From positions 2,615,501 to 2,679,500 of the forward strand of contig NZ_CP045372.1 of the NCBI RefSeq assembly GCF_009363555.1: a DNA stretch of 64,000 bases, written 5' to 3'. Within the stretch, counting starts at the first letter, position 1; the number at the start of each line of letters is the position of its first letter. Under the pieces are notes generated by a model that did not search any database, was not told the DNA's origin, and saw nothing but the letters and a program-made list of their open reading frames with translations. A program made the translations under genes and the position numbers. This document shows positions 54,540 through 63,991 of this stretch, piece after piece. The stretch comes from Sulfitobacter sp. THAF37 (GTDB lineage: Bacteria > Pseudomonadota > Alphaproteobacteria > Rhodobacterales > Rhodobacteraceae).

Positions 54540-56012
54540 ATGACCGATCTCACCCCGATCACCTTTACCGAAACCGCCATCGACCGGATCGCCGCGCACG
54601 AGGGGCGGATCGCCGTCTTCGTCAACCCCGAGGGACGGATGGACGCGGGCGCGCGGCGGGTGAACAAACTGACGCGGGGGGCGCTCGCCCGGCTGGTGGA
54701 AAGCGAGAAGTTCACCAAGCTGAAGCCGGGGCAGGGCGTCGCGATGGCCTATCCCTCGGGTCTGGCCGCCGAAGCGGTGGACGTGATCCACATGCCCCGC
54801 CGCGTCAGCGTGACCGAAGCCCGCCGCGCCGGTGCGACCCTGGCCAAGACGCGTGGCACCGCCGACCTGCTGGTGCTGGCGGCGGGCATGCGCCGGGTGG
54901 CAGAGGCCGCCTTCGGTCTCGCCATGCGCGACTACGGGTTCGAGGATCACAAGAGCAGCCCGAAGGATCGCGAGGGCGCGGTGACGATCATGTGCAGCAA
55001 ACCGGACGACGCGCAGGCCGCGGCAGACCCGCTGATGGCAGTGGCCGAGGGCGCCTTCATGACCCGCGACCTGATCAACGCCCCCGCCAACGTGCTGACC
55101 ACGACCGAATTCGCCGACCGCCTCGTTGCGATGGAGAAACTGGGCCTGAAGGTCGAGGTGCTGGAAGAGGCCGACCTGGAAGACCTGGGCATGCGCACGC
55201 TGCTGAGCGTGGGACAGGGCTCCGACAGCCCCTCCAAGGTCGTGGTGATGCGCTGGGAGGGCGGCAAGAAGGACGCCGCCCCGCTCGCCCTGGTGGGCAA
55301 GGGGGTCGTCTTCGATACCGGGGGCATCAGCCTCAAACCCGCTGCGGGGATGGAGGACATGACCATGGACATGGGCGGCGCGGGCGTCGTCGCGGGCGTC
55401 ATGCGCAGCCTCGCGCTGCGCGGCGCAAAGGCCAACGTGGTCGGCCTCGTGGGGCTGGTCGAAAACATGCCGTCGGGCAATGCGACCCGTCCGGGCGATG
55501 TCATCACCTCGATGAAGGGCGACACCGTTGAGGTGATCAACACCGACGCCGAAGGCCGGCTCGTCCTGTGTGACGTCATGTGGTACGCGCAGGACCGGTT
55601 CAAACCTGCCGCGATGGTCGATCTCGCCACGCTGACCGGGGCCATCGTCGTCGGCCTCGGCCACGAGAATGCGGGCGTCTTTTCCAACAACGACGGGTTC
55701 TGCGGCGATTTCCTCAAGGCGGCGGAAGCCGAGGGCGAAGGCGCCTGGCGGATGCCCCTGGGCCAGGCCTATGACGACCTGCTGAAAAGCCGCATCGCGG
55801 ATATGAAGAACATCGGCGGGCGGGCGGCAGGCTCGATCACGGCGGCGCAGTTCCTGCAGCGTTTCGTCAAGGACGAAACCCCTTGGATCCACCTCGACAT
55901 CGCCGGTGTCGCCTCGGTCAAATCCGAAACCGCGCTGGCGCCGACGGGGGCGACGGGCTGGGGCGTCGCGGCGCTGAACCGCCTCGTGGCGGACCGCTTC
56001 GAGACGGCGTGA
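54540..56012 (+). CDS. pepA: Leucyl aminopeptidase (M17)
   Basis: A 490-residue hexameric two-metal aminopeptidase. The C-terminal catalytic domain holds VGKGVVFDTGGISLKPAAGMEDMTMDMGGAGVV near 255-290 (Lys and metal Asp residues) and the NTDAEGRLVL signature near 330. PepA also binds DNA in some bacteria as XerB. It lies 7 nt upstream of holC, an order conserved in many proteobacteria. Confidence 0.96.
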   Translation: MTDLTPITFTETAIDRIAAHEGRIAVFVNPEGRMDAGARRVNKLTRGALARLVESEKFTKLKPGQGVAMAYPSGLAAEAVDVIHMPRRVSVTEARRAGATLAKTRGTADLLVLAAGMRRVAEAAFGLAMRDYGFEDHKSSPKDREGAVTIMCSKPDDAQAAADPLMAVAEGAFMTRDLINAPANVLTTTEFADRLVAMEKLGLKVEVLEEADLEDLGMRTLLSVGQGSDSPSKVVVMRWEGGKKDAAPLALVGKGVVFDTGGISLKPAAGMEDMTMDMGGAGVVAGVMRSLALRGAKANVVGLVGLVENMPSGNATRPGDVITSMKGDTVEVINTDAEGRLVLCDVMWYAQDRFKPAAMVDLATLTGAIVVGLGHENAGVFSNNDGFCGDFLKAAEAEGEGAWRMPLGQAYDDLLKSRIADMKNIGGRAAGSITAAQFLQRFVKDETPWIHLDIAGVASVKSETALAPTGATGWGVAALNRLVADRFETA

Positions 56013-56019
56013 CCCGGCC

Positions 56020-56478
56020 ATGGGGGCGGCCTATTTCTACCACCTGACCCGGCGGCCCCTGGCCGAAACCCTTCGGATGCTGCTGGAACGGTCGCTGGCG
56101 CAGGGCTGGCGGGTCGCGGTGCGGGGCACCGATCCCGCCGGGCTGGAGGCCCTGGATCGCGCGCTCTGGCTAGGACCCGAGGAGGGCTTCCTGCCGCACG
56201 GCCTCGCGGGCGGTCCGCATGACGCCGCCCAGCCCGTGCTGCTGACCACTGCGCCCGACGCCCCCAACGCCCCGGCCTGCGTGATGTCGTGCCACGGGGC
56301 CGAGGTGACGCCAGAAGAGGTCGCCGCGCTGGAACGGGTCTGCGTGCTCTTCGACGGGGACGACCCCACAGCCCTCGACCGCGCGCGGCACCAATGGATG
56401 GCGCTGAAACAGGCCGGAGTTTCCGCCCAATACTGGTCAGAAGCCTCGGGCCGCTGGGAGAAAAAGGCCGAAACCTGA
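56020..56478 (+). CDS. holC: DNA polymerase III subunit chi
   Basis: A 152-residue HolC protein (MGAAYFYHLTRRPLAETLRMLLERSLAQGWRVAVRGT, ending with the conserved ...ALDRARHQWMALKQAGVSAQYWSE). Chi links the clamp loader to single-strand-binding protein. It follows pepA closely, as is usual. Confidence 0.93.
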   Translation: MGAAYFYHLTRRPLAETLRMLLERSLAQGWRVAVRGTDPAGLEALDRALWLGPEEGFLPHGLAGGPHDAAQPVLLTTAPDAPNAPACVMSCHGAEVTPEEVAALERVCVLFDGDDPTALDRARHQWMALKQAGVSAQYWSEASGRWEKKAET

Positions 56479-56521
56479 CCCCCGCCCAACCCGCGCAAGG
56501 CGTCGCGGCAAGGGCGGGCCC

Positions 56522-56545
56522 CCGGCTTCTTTATGCCAAAAATAC
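56522..56545 (-). repeat. Recurrent intergenic motif, copy 4
   Basis: On the minus strand GTATTTTTGGCATAAAGAAG followed by CCGG, almost identical over 20 bases to the copy at 16292. It lies between holC and the aspartic protease gene. Confidence 0.6.
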
Positions 56546-56601
56546 CTCATCCCAAGCCGTCAGCCCGCGCCGCGGCCCGATCCGCTGGCGGGACACCGGA
56601 C

Positions 56602-57183
56602 CTACCGCGTCAGGATCAGCTCGTCGTTCGCGATCTCGATCCGGCCCCAGCGTTGCAGGTACCCCATCCCCAGAAGCGATTGCCGCATCTCACCCTCGTT
56701 GACGACCGCGGGCACGTTGCGGTCTGTCACGGGGCCAAGCGTGACCTGATCCAGCCGGACGTAGGCGGTGCGGACCATGCCGTTGGCGGTATTGGCTGAG
56801 CCATGGAAATTCAGGCTGTCCGGGTCGATCCCGGCCAGCCGCGCGTCGTCGCGGGTCAACACCAGGTCCGTGGCACCGGTATCGACCACAAAGCGGATCG
56901 GCGTGTCGTTGACGTCGAGCGTCAGGTAATAATGGCTGTCGCGGGCCCTGGGCACGACAATCCGGTCGTCGTCGGTCAGCACCATCTGCGGGCGCGCCGC
57001 ATCCCGGCTGATGTCCTGCCACAGCCCGACCGCCGCCGCCCCGCCGACAAAGATCAGCGCCCAGACAGCCATGTATTGCAGGCTGCGGTTCAGGCTCTCG
57101 CGCGATTGCAGAAAAAACCACCCGGCCAGCACCGCCCCCAAGACGGACAGATAGACCAGTTGCATCGTGTCGGTTTCACCCAT
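56602..57183 (-). CDS. Clan AA aspartic protease, TIGR02281 family
   Basis: A 193-residue protein with two N-terminal membrane helices (MQLVYLSVLGAVLAGWFFLQ and LQYMAVWALIFVGGAAAVGLW) and a retropepsin-like domain exposing one DTGA motif (FVVDTGATDLVLTRDDARLAGID, Asp about 103), then the end LLGMGYLQRWGRIEIANDELILTR. Such proteins act as homodimers. The start at 57183 follows GAGGGAGCC; an ATG at 57165 would also be plausible. The substrate is unknown. Confidence 0.9.
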   Translation of the reverse strand: MGETDTMQLVYLSVLGAVLAGWFFLQSRESLNRSLQYMAVWALIFVGGAAAVGLWQDISRDAARPQMVLTDDDRIVVPRARDSHYYLTLDVNDTPIRFVVDTGATDLVLTRDDARLAGIDPDSLNFHGSANTANGMVRTAYVRLDQVTLGPVTDRNVPAVVNEGEMRQSLLGMGYLQRWGRIEIANDELILTR

Positions 57184-57237
57184 CGGCGTCGGCTCCCTCT
57201 CGCTTGCCTTCCGATATAGGGCCGAAGCGGCCCGCTG

Positions 57238-57870
57238 TCAGCCCGCGCCGGGGCCGAAGCCGAAGGCGATCAGCCCGTCCAGAACAAACTGCACCGAAAG
57301 CGCGGCCAGCAACATGCCCAGAAGGCGGGTGATCACGTCGATCCCGGTCTTGCCGATCAGATGCTCCACCCCACCGGCGGCCTGCAGCACCAGCGCCATC
57401 ACCAGCAGGGTCAGCGCCGTGATGCCCAGCACCGTCACCAGCCCCTCCGCGCCGGGGCGTTCCCCGGCAAGCAGGATGACCGATGCGATGGAGCCGGGTC
57501 CGGCCATCAGCGGAATCGCCAGCGGAAAGACGGAAGGGTCGGTGGCCTCGGCCTCTTCGGTGCGGTCCTCGCGCCGCTTGGTGCGCCGCTCGAACAGCAT
57601 GTCGAGCGCGGTGAGAAACAGCAAGATCCCGCCCGCAATCCGGAAGGCGGGCATCGAGATGCCGACAAAGCCCAGCACCGCTTCGCCCAGAAAGGCAAAC
57701 AGCGTCAGCACGAAACCCGCCACCAGCACAGCACGCCAGGCGATGCGCCGCCGCTCGGCGCGGGACATGCCCGGGGTCAGCGCGATGAAGAGCGGCGCAA
57801 TGCCGATGGGGTCGATCACCACGAACATCGTGACCAGCGCGGTGATCATGTAAGCGGTGTCGAAGGTCAT
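57238..57870 (-). CDS. MarC-family integral membrane protein
   Basis: A 210-residue six-helix membrane protein of the MarC/YchE/YhgN family (MFVVIDPIGIAPLFIALTPGM near 15-35, AFLGEAVLGFVGISMPAFRIAGGILLFLTALDML, FPLAIPLMAGPGSIASVIL near 115-134). The function is unknown; early links to multiple antibiotic resistance were not confirmed. The ATG at 57870 is chosen as it starts at the first helix. Confidence 0.92.
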   Translation of the reverse strand: MTFDTAYMITALVTMFVVIDPIGIAPLFIALTPGMSRAERRRIAWRAVLVAGFVLTLFAFLGEAVLGFVGISMPAFRIAGGILLFLTALDMLFERRTKRREDRTEEAEATDPSVFPLAIPLMAGPGSIASVILLAGERPGAEGLVTVLGITALTLLVMALVLQAAGGVEHLIGKTGIDVITRLLGMLLAALSVQFVLDGLIAFGFGPGAG

Positions 57871-57940
57871 GTCCCGCCCCCGCGCCAGCGCAGACGGAAC
57901 GCGGGATGCCCGACAGGCCCGGACCGGGGAATGCGCGCGG

Positions 57941-57962
57941 CAAAACTCTTGCAAGAGTTTTG
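57941..57962. repeat. Perfect 22-nt palindrome between marC and ABC-F gene
   Basis: CAAAACTCTTGCAAGAGTTTTG is its own reverse complement. It lies 41 nt after the ABC-F stop (minus strand) and 70 nt before the MarC start. With its T-rich ends it could act as a terminator-like hairpin in either direction, or a binding site. Confidence 0.6.
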
Positions 57963-58003
57963 GCCCCGCACATCGGTTCGTGCCCTATGACGCGCGGCGG
58001 GGA

Positions 58004-59863
58004 TCATGCACTGGCCTTTTCCAGCTTCTCCAGCGCGCTCATCCACAAGCCCTCCGCCCGTTCAAGCGCCTGCATCACCTCGGCGTATTTCTTGTTCCAG
58101 ACTTCCAGCTCGCCGACCTTGGTGTCCTCGTAGAGGGCCGGATCGGCCAGCTTCTGGGCCAGCTTGTCGCGCATGTCGTTGATCTTTTCCACGCGTGCCT
58201 CGGACTTGCGGACCTCGGCGCGCAGGGCAAGGATGTCCTCGCGGCTGGCGCGCTTGGGCTTGGGCGCCTCTGCCGGTTTGCTGTTCTTGCTGACCGGTTT
58301 CGTCGGCTGAAGCAGCATCTTGCGGTAGCTTTCCAGATCCTCCTCGTAAGGGGTCACGGTGCCGTTCGACACCAGCCACAGCCGGTCCGCCACCATCGAC
58401 AGCAGGTGCATGTCGTGGCTGACCAGGATCACCGCGCCGGAATACTGCGTCAGCGCCTCCACCAGCGCCTCGCGGCTTTCGATGTCGAGGTGGTTGGTCG
58501 GCTCATCGAGGATCAGCAGATGCGGCGCGTCCAGCGTGGCCAGCAGCAGCGACAGCCGCGCCTTCTGCCCGCCCGACAGGCGGCCCACCTCGGTTTCGGC
58601 CTGGTCCGCCCCCAGGCCAAAGCCCGCCAGCTGTGCGCGCAGTTTCGAATGCAGCACGCCGGGCCGGGCGCTGATCATGTGCTGCAGCGGCGTTTCAGTC
58701 ACGTGCAGCTCGTCCACCTGGTGCTGGGCGAAAAAGCCGATGCGCAGCTTGTTGGCCTTCACCGCCTTGCCGTCCATCAGCACCAGCCGGTCCGACAGCA
58801 GCTTGGACAGTGTCGATTTGCCCTGGCCGTTCTTGCCCAGCAGCGCGATGCGGTCGTCCTGGTCGATGCGCAGGTTCAGCCGCGACAGCACAGGTTTGCC
58901 GGGGGTATAGCCGGTCGATCCGCCCTCGATCGAGATGATGGGCGGCGACAGTTCCTCCGGTTCGGGGAAGGTGAATACCCGCTTCGCCGCCTGTTCAGGG
59001 GTCGAGATCATGTCCATCTTCTCGATCATCTTGACGCGGGACTGGGCCTGCTTGGCCTTGGATGCCTTGGCCTTGAACCGGTCCACGAAGGCTTGCATGT
59101 GATCGCGGCGGGCCTGCTGCTTCTTGGCCATGGCGGCCTGCACCGCGCGCTGTTCGGCCCGCTGGCGGGCGAACTGGTCGTAGGGGCCCTGATAGAAGGT
59201 CAGCTTGCGGTCTTCGAGATGCAGGATCCCGTTCACCGCACGGTTCAGCAGACCGCGGTCGTGGCTGATGATGATCACCGTATGGGGGTATCGGGCCAGA
59301 TAGCTTTCCAGCCAGAGCGCGCCTTCGAGGTCGAGATAGTTGGTCGGTTCGTCCAGCAGCAAAAGGTCGGGCTGGGCAAAGAGCACGCCCGCCAGCGCCA
59401 CGCGCATGCGCCAGCCGCCCGAAAAGTCCGAGCAGGGCATTTGCTGTTCCGCGTCGTCGAAACCCAGCCCCTTGAGGATCGCCGCCGCGCGCCCTTCGGC
59501 GGACCAGGCGTCGATATCGGCCAGCCGCGACTGGATGTCGGCGATGCGCCCTGCCTCTGTCGCGGTCTCGGCCTCCGCCATCAGCGCCGCGCGCTCGGTG
59601 TCGGCGGCAAGGACGGTGTCGATCAGCGACACGTCGGAGGAGGGGACCTCCTGCGCCACCCCGCCGATCCTGGCCCGGCTGGGCAGGCTGATGTCGCCAC
59701 CATCCAGCGCCAGTTCGCCGCGGATGATGCGGAACAACGTGGTTTTGCCCGCGCCGTTGCGCCCGACCAGGCCCACCTTGTGGCCTTCGGGGATCACGGC
59801 GCTGGCCTCTTCGAACAGGGGGCGCCCCTCGACGGAGTAGCTGATTTCGGAAATGCGTAACAT
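58004..59863 (-). CDS. ABC-F family ATPase (YheS-like)
   Basis: A 619-residue protein with two ABC domains: Walker [10 protein letters not shown] (about 36-44) and GKNGQGKST (about 345), signatures [13 protein letters not shown] and [13 protein letters not shown], Walker [15 protein letters not shown] and [14 protein letters not shown]. The linker [28 protein letters not shown] and a C-terminal coiled coil are typical of the YheS/Uup-like translation factors. It acts on ribosomes, probably to rescue stalled elongation. The ATG at 59863 is chosen over 59881. It differs in subtype from the ABC-F at 16356. Confidence 0.92.
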   Translation of the reverse strand: MLRISEISYSVEGRPLFEEASAVIPEGHKVGLVGRNGAGKTTLFRIIRGELALDGGDISLPSRARIGGVAQEVPSSDVSLIDTVLAADTERAALMAEAETATEAGRIADIQSRLADIDAWSAEGRAAAILKGLGFDDAEQQMPCSDFSGGWRMRVALAGVLFAQPDLLLLDEPTNYLDLEGALWLESYLARYPHTVIIISHDRGLLNRAVNGILHLEDRKLTFYQGPYDQFARQRAEQRAVQAAMAKKQQARRDHMQAFVDRFKAKASKAKQAQSRVKMIEKMDMISTPEQAAKRVFTFPEPEELSPPIISIEGGSTGYTPGKPVLSRLNLRIDQDDRIALLGKNGQGKSTLSKLLSDRLVLMDGKAVKANKLRIGFFAQHQVDELHVTETPLQHMISARPGVLHSKLRAQLAGFGLGADQAETEVGRLSGGQKARLSLLLATLDAPHLLILDEPTNHLDIESREALVEALTQYSGAVILVSHDMHLLSMVADRLWLVSNGTVTPYEEDLESYRKMLLQPTKPVSKNSKPAEAPKPKRASREDILALRAEVRKSEARVEKINDMRDKLAQKLADPALYEDTKVGELEVWNKKYAEVMQALERAEGLWMSALEKLEKASA

Positions 59864-59969
59864 GCGCGGGGTGTGGACCAAGTTGCAGGCCCCGTCAATC
59901 GCGGCTTTTCAAGGCCGGGACCCCATGCTAGGAGGCGCCAAATTCAACACCCCCGAAGGAGCAAGCCAC

Positions 59970-60392
59970 ATGGCCCTTGAGCGTACATTCTCGATCATCA
60001 AGCCCGACGCCACCCGCCGCAACCTGACCGGCGCCATCAACAAGAAGTTCGAGGACGCAGGTCTGCGCATCGTGGCGCAAAAGCGGATTCACCTGACCAA
60101 GGCCCAGGCAGGCGAGTTCTACAAGGTGCACGCCGAGCGTCCCTTCTATGACGAGCTGTGCGAATTCATGGCCTCCGCCCCGATCGTCGCGCAGGTGCTG
60201 GAAGGCGAAGGTGCGATTGCCAAGAACCGCGAAGTGATGGGCGCCACCAACCCCGCCGATGCCGAAGCGGGCACGATCCGCGCCGAATTCGCCGAGAGCG
60301 TGGGCGAGAACTCCGTTCACGGATCCGATGCTCCCGAGACAGCGGCGGTCGAGATCGCCTATTTCTTCTCCGGTCTCGAACTGGTCGGATAA
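59970..60392 (+). CDS. ndk: Nucleoside diphosphate kinase
   Basis: A 140-residue enzyme equilibrating NTPs and dNTPs. Conserved blocks are [18 protein letters not shown], the helical [26 protein letters not shown], and the catalytic [20 protein letters not shown] with active-site His (about 117). The ATG at 59970 follows CGAAGGAGCAAG. It is divergent from the ABC-F gene (107 nt) and ends in a terminator. Confidence 0.97.
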   Translation: MALERTFSIIKPDATRRNLTGAINKKFEDAGLRIVAQKRIHLTKAQAGEFYKVHAERPFYDELCEFMASAPIVAQVLEGEGAIAKNREVMGATNPADAEAGTIRAEFAESVGENSVHGSDAPETAAVEIAYFFSGLELVG

Positions 60393-60435
60393 GTCCTGTT
60401 CCATCCGGCAGCAGCCGGTCGACAATAGATTTCAG

Positions 60436-60472
60436 ACACCCTCGCGGGATGCCGCGGGGGTGTTCGCGTTTT
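60436..60472 (+). terminator. Intrinsic terminator after ndk
   Basis: Stem ACACCCTCGCGG (60436-60447) with CCGCGGGGGTGT (60452-60463), one T-G wobble, loop of four, followed by TCGCGTTTT. The T-run is weak. Confidence 0.7.
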
Positions 60473-60480
60473 CGGGGGGA

Positions 60481-60897
60481 TCAGCCGCGCAGATCCGGGT
60501 GATGCGACGACAGATTGCCCTCGACATCTTCGTTGCGCGGTGCGCGGGCCGCTGTGTCGCGCAGGTGGCGCTCCAGCAGGTCGACATTGCGGATCTTCGA
60601 TTTCCAGCCCACGTCGAAAATGTCACCGATCAGCGGCACCGACCCGACGACCAGGTCGATGCCGGAATTCAGCATCATCCGCGCCAGCAGGTGCTTCGGC
60701 GCGCCCAGCCGGTGCGATTTGTGAATGATATAGGCGGAGGGCGCGAGCGCCAGGGTGTCGCCGACGCCGGGCAGAAGGCCGATGATCGCGTCCCAGCCAA
60801 ACCGGATGCCTGTCCCGGGGATGCGAAAGGCGGTGTCCATCCGTGTCGCGAGCCGCCGCAGGCGGGCGAGTTCGTCAGCGTGGGCGTGTTCTTCCAA
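60481..60897 (-). CDS. DUF4112 protein
   Basis: A 138-residue protein with the DUF4112 pattern: MDTAFRIPGTGIRFGWDAIIGLLPGVGDTLALAPSAYIIHKSHRLGAPKHLLARMMLNSGIDLVVGSVPLIGDIFDVGWKSKIRNVDLLERHL (represented by GWDAIIGLLPGVGDTLA and VGSVPLIGDIFDVGWKSK). Two hydrophobic hairpins suggest membrane association. The function is unknown. It is convergent with ndk. Confidence 0.88.
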   Translation of the reverse strand: MEEHAHADELARLRRLATRMDTAFRIPGTGIRFGWDAIIGLLPGVGDTLALAPSAYIIHKSHRLGAPKHLLARMMLNSGIDLVVGSVPLIGDIFDVGWKSKIRNVDLLERHLRDTAARAPRNEDVEGNLSSHHPDLRG

Positions 60898-60990
60898 TGT
60901 CCCGATCCTTTCTGCCGTTCAAACGGAAAAGGTGGCGCGGGATGCATCGGGTTCAAGGGTGGAGGTCGTGCAGCGCAGCTCCGGTGCCGC

Positions 60991-61110
60991 TCAGATACTC
61001 GCGTAATCCGTGATGATCGGCGGTTTCGGCTTGGGCTTGCCGTTCTGGTCCTCGCCGGTTTCGGGCGGCTTTTGCGGCTGGGGCGCCGGTTTCGGGTCGT
61101 GACGTGCCAT
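60991..61110 (-). CDS. Small Pro/Lys-rich protein, function unknown
   Basis: A 39-residue frame (MARHDPKPAPQPQKPP then ETGEDQNGKPKPKPPIITDY) with CAGGAGACGC upstream of the ATG at 61110, a good ribosome binding site. Composition is disordered and hydrophilic. It lies upstream of the DUF4112 gene on the same strand. Short genes of this kind are hard to prove, and only the ribosome site supports it. Confidence 0.45.
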   Translation of the reverse strand: MARHDPKPAPQPQKPPETGEDQNGKPKPKPPIITDYASI

Positions 61111-61210
61111 CTCGCGTCTCCTGCTGGGGCGCGGGGGCTGCGCCCGACGCCGAGGGTGGCGGCAAGGCGTGCCGACAGCAGGGCAGAATAAAGGCAAAAT
61201 CGTGCCAGCG

Positions 61211-62170
61211 TCAGCCCGTCGCCAATCTGTAACAGGTGGTCTGCCGCCATAACTGGCCAGGCGCCAGCATGATCTGTGGAAATTGCGGATTGTTCGGGGC
61301 ATCGGGCCAGTACTGCGGCTCCAGCGCCATCGCGTGAAAGGGCCGCAAGCCGCGGCCACCGGGCAGGGCGTTTTTCGTGGCGGGCAGAAAAGCCCCGTTA
61401 TAGACCTGAAGCCCCGGCGCGTCCGTCGTGATCTGCAACGCGGTGCCAGTCGCGCCGGTCAGGGTGGCCACATGACGGGGCACGGCCAAGCTGGCGTCGG
61501 ACAGACAGTAGTTGCGGTCAAGCGGCGCGTCGCGGGGCACCGGGCGCGGACAGCGGAAATCAAGCGCGGTGCCCGCCACAGGCCGCAGCTTGCCGGTGGG
61601 CAGGCCCTGCGCGTCTACGGCCAGCACATGCGTCGCCGCGACATCAAGCCGGTGGGTCGAGACGTCGCCGCGTCCGTCGAGGGTCCAGTAGGGATGATGC
61701 GCGAGGTTCATCGCGGTGAGCCTGTCGGTCGTGGCCTCCAGCGCCAGTGTCAGGGTATCGCCCGCAAGCGCATATTGCGCGGTGATTTCGCGCTTTCCGG
61801 GCAGGCCGCAGGCCCCGTCCGGCAGGGTCAGGCCCAGACACAGCCGCGCGGCGTCCTTTGCGCGGACCTCCCAGTGTCGGGCGTGCAGCCCCTCGGGCCC
61901 GGAGTGCAGGCAGGTGTCGCCTTCGTTCCGGGGCATCTGGTGGGTCTGTCCAGCCACGCGCAGACGTCCGCCCGCGATCCGGTTGGCGACCGGTCCCACG
62001 ACGGCCCCGGCATAGACCGGAATGCGGGCGTGGTCCTGCGGGTCGGCGAACCCCAGCACGAGGTTGTCGGCCCCGCCCGCCAGATGCAGACCGACCAGGG
62101 CCGCCCCGAAGGGCAGGATATGCGCGGTCAGCGCCTCGGACCGGAGGGTGAGGGGGGAAAAGGCGGTCAT
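61211..62170 (-). CDS. galM: Aldose 1-epimerase (galactose mutarotase) family
   Basis: A 319-residue mutarotase-like enzyme: N-terminal LTAHILPFGAALVGLHLAG, GPVANRIAGGRL near 58-69, MNLAHHPYWTLDGRGD near 152-167 with the catalytic His, and LDRNYCLSD near 215 with GLQVYNGAFLPATKNA near 253-268. It interconverts alpha and beta anomers of sugars. It is a single gene divergent from the urease operon. Confidence 0.9.
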   Translation of the reverse strand: MTAFSPLTLRSEALTAHILPFGAALVGLHLAGGADNLVLGFADPQDHARIPVYAGAVVGPVANRIAGGRLRVAGQTHQMPRNEGDTCLHSGPEGLHARHWEVRAKDAARLCLGLTLPDGACGLPGKREITAQYALAGDTLTLALEATTDRLTAMNLAHHPYWTLDGRGDVSTHRLDVAATHVLAVDAQGLPTGKLRPVAGTALDFRCPRPVPRDAPLDRNYCLSDASLAVPRHVATLTGATGTALQITTDAPGLQVYNGAFLPATKNALPGGRGLRPFHAMALEPQYWPDAPNNPQFPQIMLAPGQLWRQTTCYRLATG

Positions 62171-62344
62171 GCGCCCTTGATGCGGTGTCTCTCGGGCGCA
62201 GGCAAGCGGCTGGCGTGCGGTCCGCCTAAAAATTCATCACGTCGATCTGAAACAGGGCAAAAGGCCATCCCCCAGGCGCGCATTCAATTGCGGCGGGGCG
62301 GCGTGGCGCTAGGCTGGGTTGGACCTTACCGGGAGGGAAAGCCC

Positions 62345-63187
62345 ATCACCGCCGCCGCGCCTCAGAACTGGCAGGATGCCAACCCCCTTCAGCCGCGCAC
62401 GCGGGGCGCGGGCCGGATCGCTGTGCGCGCCGACGACCGCGGGGTGACGCGGCTGGAACGGTTGCGCCAGTCGGGCGCAATGAAGCTGATCCTGCCGCGG
62501 GTCTTCCGCCCGGATGTGGAAGCCGTGATCGTGAACACGGCGGGCGGTGTCACCGGCGGCGACCGGCTGGCCCTTGCCGCGTCGGCGGCGCCGGGGGCAT
62601 GCCTGACCCTCAGCACTCAGGCGGCAGAGCGGATCTACCGCGCGCAGCCCGGTGAACTGGGCCGGATCGACACCCAGCTCAGCGCCGCAACGGGCGCGCG
62701 GATCAACTGGCTGCCGCAAGAAACGATCCTGTTCGATCACGCGGCGCTCGACCGGCGGCTGAAGGCAGAGCTTGCCGGGGACGCGACCCTGTTGATGGTC
62801 GAGACGCTGGTCTTTGGCCGCGCGGCGATGGGCGAGGTGCTGCGCGCCGCGCATCTGCGCGACCGCATCCGCATCGACCGTGACGGCGTGCCGCTGTTCC
62901 GCGACGGGATCGCGCTGGACGGCGCGGTGCAGGCGCATCTGGCGCGCGGGGCCATCGCGGGCGGCGCGGGCGCCGTGGCGACGGTGGTTCTGGCCGGTCC
63001 GGGCGCCGACGGTCTGCTGGCGCCGCTGCGTGCGCTGATGCCGCGAACCGGCGGGGCCAGCCTGCTGCCCGGTGGCCTTCTGGTGGCGCGGCTGCTGGCG
63101 GGCGACAGCTTCGAGCTGCGCCGCTACCTGATCCCGGCGCTGATGCTGCTGAACAACGGCCATCTGCCCCTGAACTGGAGACTTTAG
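62345..63187 (+). CDS. ureD: Urease accessory protein UreD
   Basis: About 280 residues from the chosen start. UreD/UreH is the scaffold on which UreF and UreG deliver nickel to urease. Family blocks are [14 protein letters not shown] near 58-71, [13 protein letters not shown] near 85-97, and [12 protein letters not shown] near 118-129. No in-frame ATG precedes the conserved part. A good site GGAGGG (62332-62337) stands seven bases before an ATC at 62345, which reads [16 protein letters not shown] if ATC starts; GTG at 62303 and TTG at 62288 are other candidates. Next gene ureA starts 1 nt after the stop. Confidence 0.87.
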   Translation: MTAAAPQNWQDANPLQPRTRGAGRIAVRADDRGVTRLERLRQSGAMKLILPRVFRPDVEAVIVNTAGGVTGGDRLALAASAAPGACLTLSTQAAERIYRAQPGELGRIDTQLSAATGARINWLPQETILFDHAALDRRLKAELAGDATLLMVETLVFGRAAMGEVLRAAHLRDRIRIDRDGVPLFRDGIALDGAVQAHLARGAIAGGAGAVATVVLAGPGADGLLAPLRALMPRTGGASLLPGGLLVARLLAGDSFELRRYLIPALMLLNNGHLPLNWRL

Positions 63188-63188
63188 G

Positions 63189-63491
63189 ATGCAACTGACC
63201 CCACGGGAAAAGGACAAGCTGCTGGTGGCCATGGCCGCCGAAGTGGCGCGCAGGCGGCTGGCGCGGGGGGTCAGGCTGAACCACCCGGAGGCCATCGCCC
63301 TGATCACCGACGTCGTGGTCGAAGGTGCCCGCGACGGCCGTTCCGTGGCCGACATGATGGAGGCGGGCGGCCAGGTGCTGACCCGCGACCAATGCATGGA
63401 GGGCATCGCCGAGATGATCCACGAGGTCCAGGTCGAAGCGACCTTTCCCGATGGCACCAAGCTGGTGACAGTCCACAACCCGATCCGCTGA
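63189..63491 (+). CDS. ureA: Urease subunit gamma
   Basis: A 100-residue subunit of urease, the nickel enzyme hydrolysing urea. The sequence is typical: [41 protein letters not shown] and the end [22 protein letters not shown]. It begins one base after the ureD stop and is followed by a small membrane protein gene. Confidence 0.97.
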   Translation: MQLTPREKDKLLVAMAAEVARRRLARGVRLNHPEAIALITDVVVEGARDGRSVADMMEAGGQVLTRDQCMEGIAEMIHEVQVEATFPDGTKLVTVHNPIR

Positions 63492-63503
63492 AAGGAAACC
63501 CGC

Positions 63504-63689
63504 ATGAAACATCTGATCCTTCCGCCTGCGCTGCTGCTGGCACATCCGGCACTTGCGCACCCGGGCGTTCACATCGCCCCGCATGGGGCCGAATGGATGC
63601 CGGTCTTCATGGGGCTTGCCCTGATCGTGGCCGCCGCCGCGGTGGCGCTGCACGGTCGGGTAAAGCTGCGGCGGGGCGCGCGCAGATGA
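63504..63689 (+). CDS. Small His-rich membrane protein inside the urease operon
   Basis: A 61-residue protein with a signal-like N-terminus ([18 protein letters not shown]), a short extracytoplasmic part rich in His ([13 protein letters not shown]) and one membrane helix ([19 protein letters not shown]) followed by a basic tail. GGAAAG lies ahead of the start. Its TGA overlaps the ureB ATG, so it is translationally coupled. The AHPG start resembles the N-terminus of HupE/UreJ nickel permeases, but it is far too short. A metal role is speculation. Confidence 0.65.
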   Translation: MKHLILPPALLLAHPALAHPGVHIAPHGAEWMPVFMGLALIVAAAAVALHGRVKLRRGARR

Positions 63690-63991
63690 TCCCCGGCGAG
63701 GTCATCACCGCAGCGGGGGACATCACCCTCAACGCGGACCGAGAGGCGGTCACGCTGATGGTGGCCAATACCGGCGACCGCCCGGTGCAGGTGGGCAGCC
63801 ACTATCACTTCGCCGAAACCAACCCGGCGCTCGAGTTCGATCGCGCCGCCGCGCAGGGCCTGCGGCTGGACATCGCCGCAGGGACGGCCGTGCGGTTCGA
63901 ACCCGGCCAGCGCCGCGAGGTGGCGCTGGTGCCCTATGGCGGCAAGCGGGTGGTGTTCGGGTTCAATGGCAAGGTGATGGGGGCGTTGTGA
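63686..63991 (+). CDS. ureB: Urease subunit beta
   Basis: A 101-residue urease subunit: [53 protein letters not shown] is represented by MIPGEVITA and the [16 protein letters not shown] block; the end [19 protein letters not shown] is diagnostic. The ATG at 63686 overlaps the upstream stop (ATGA). The gene for the alpha subunit should follow beyond the window. Confidence 0.97.
   Translation: MIPGEVITAAGDITLNADREAVTLMVANTGDRPVQVGSHYHFAETNPALEFDRAAAQGLRLDIAAGTAVRFEPGQRREVALVPYGGKRVVFGFNGKVMGAL

Noticed and set aside
57857..59860. 667-residue frame antisense to the second ABC-F gene
   Set aside because: Antisense shadow; the sense protein is complete.
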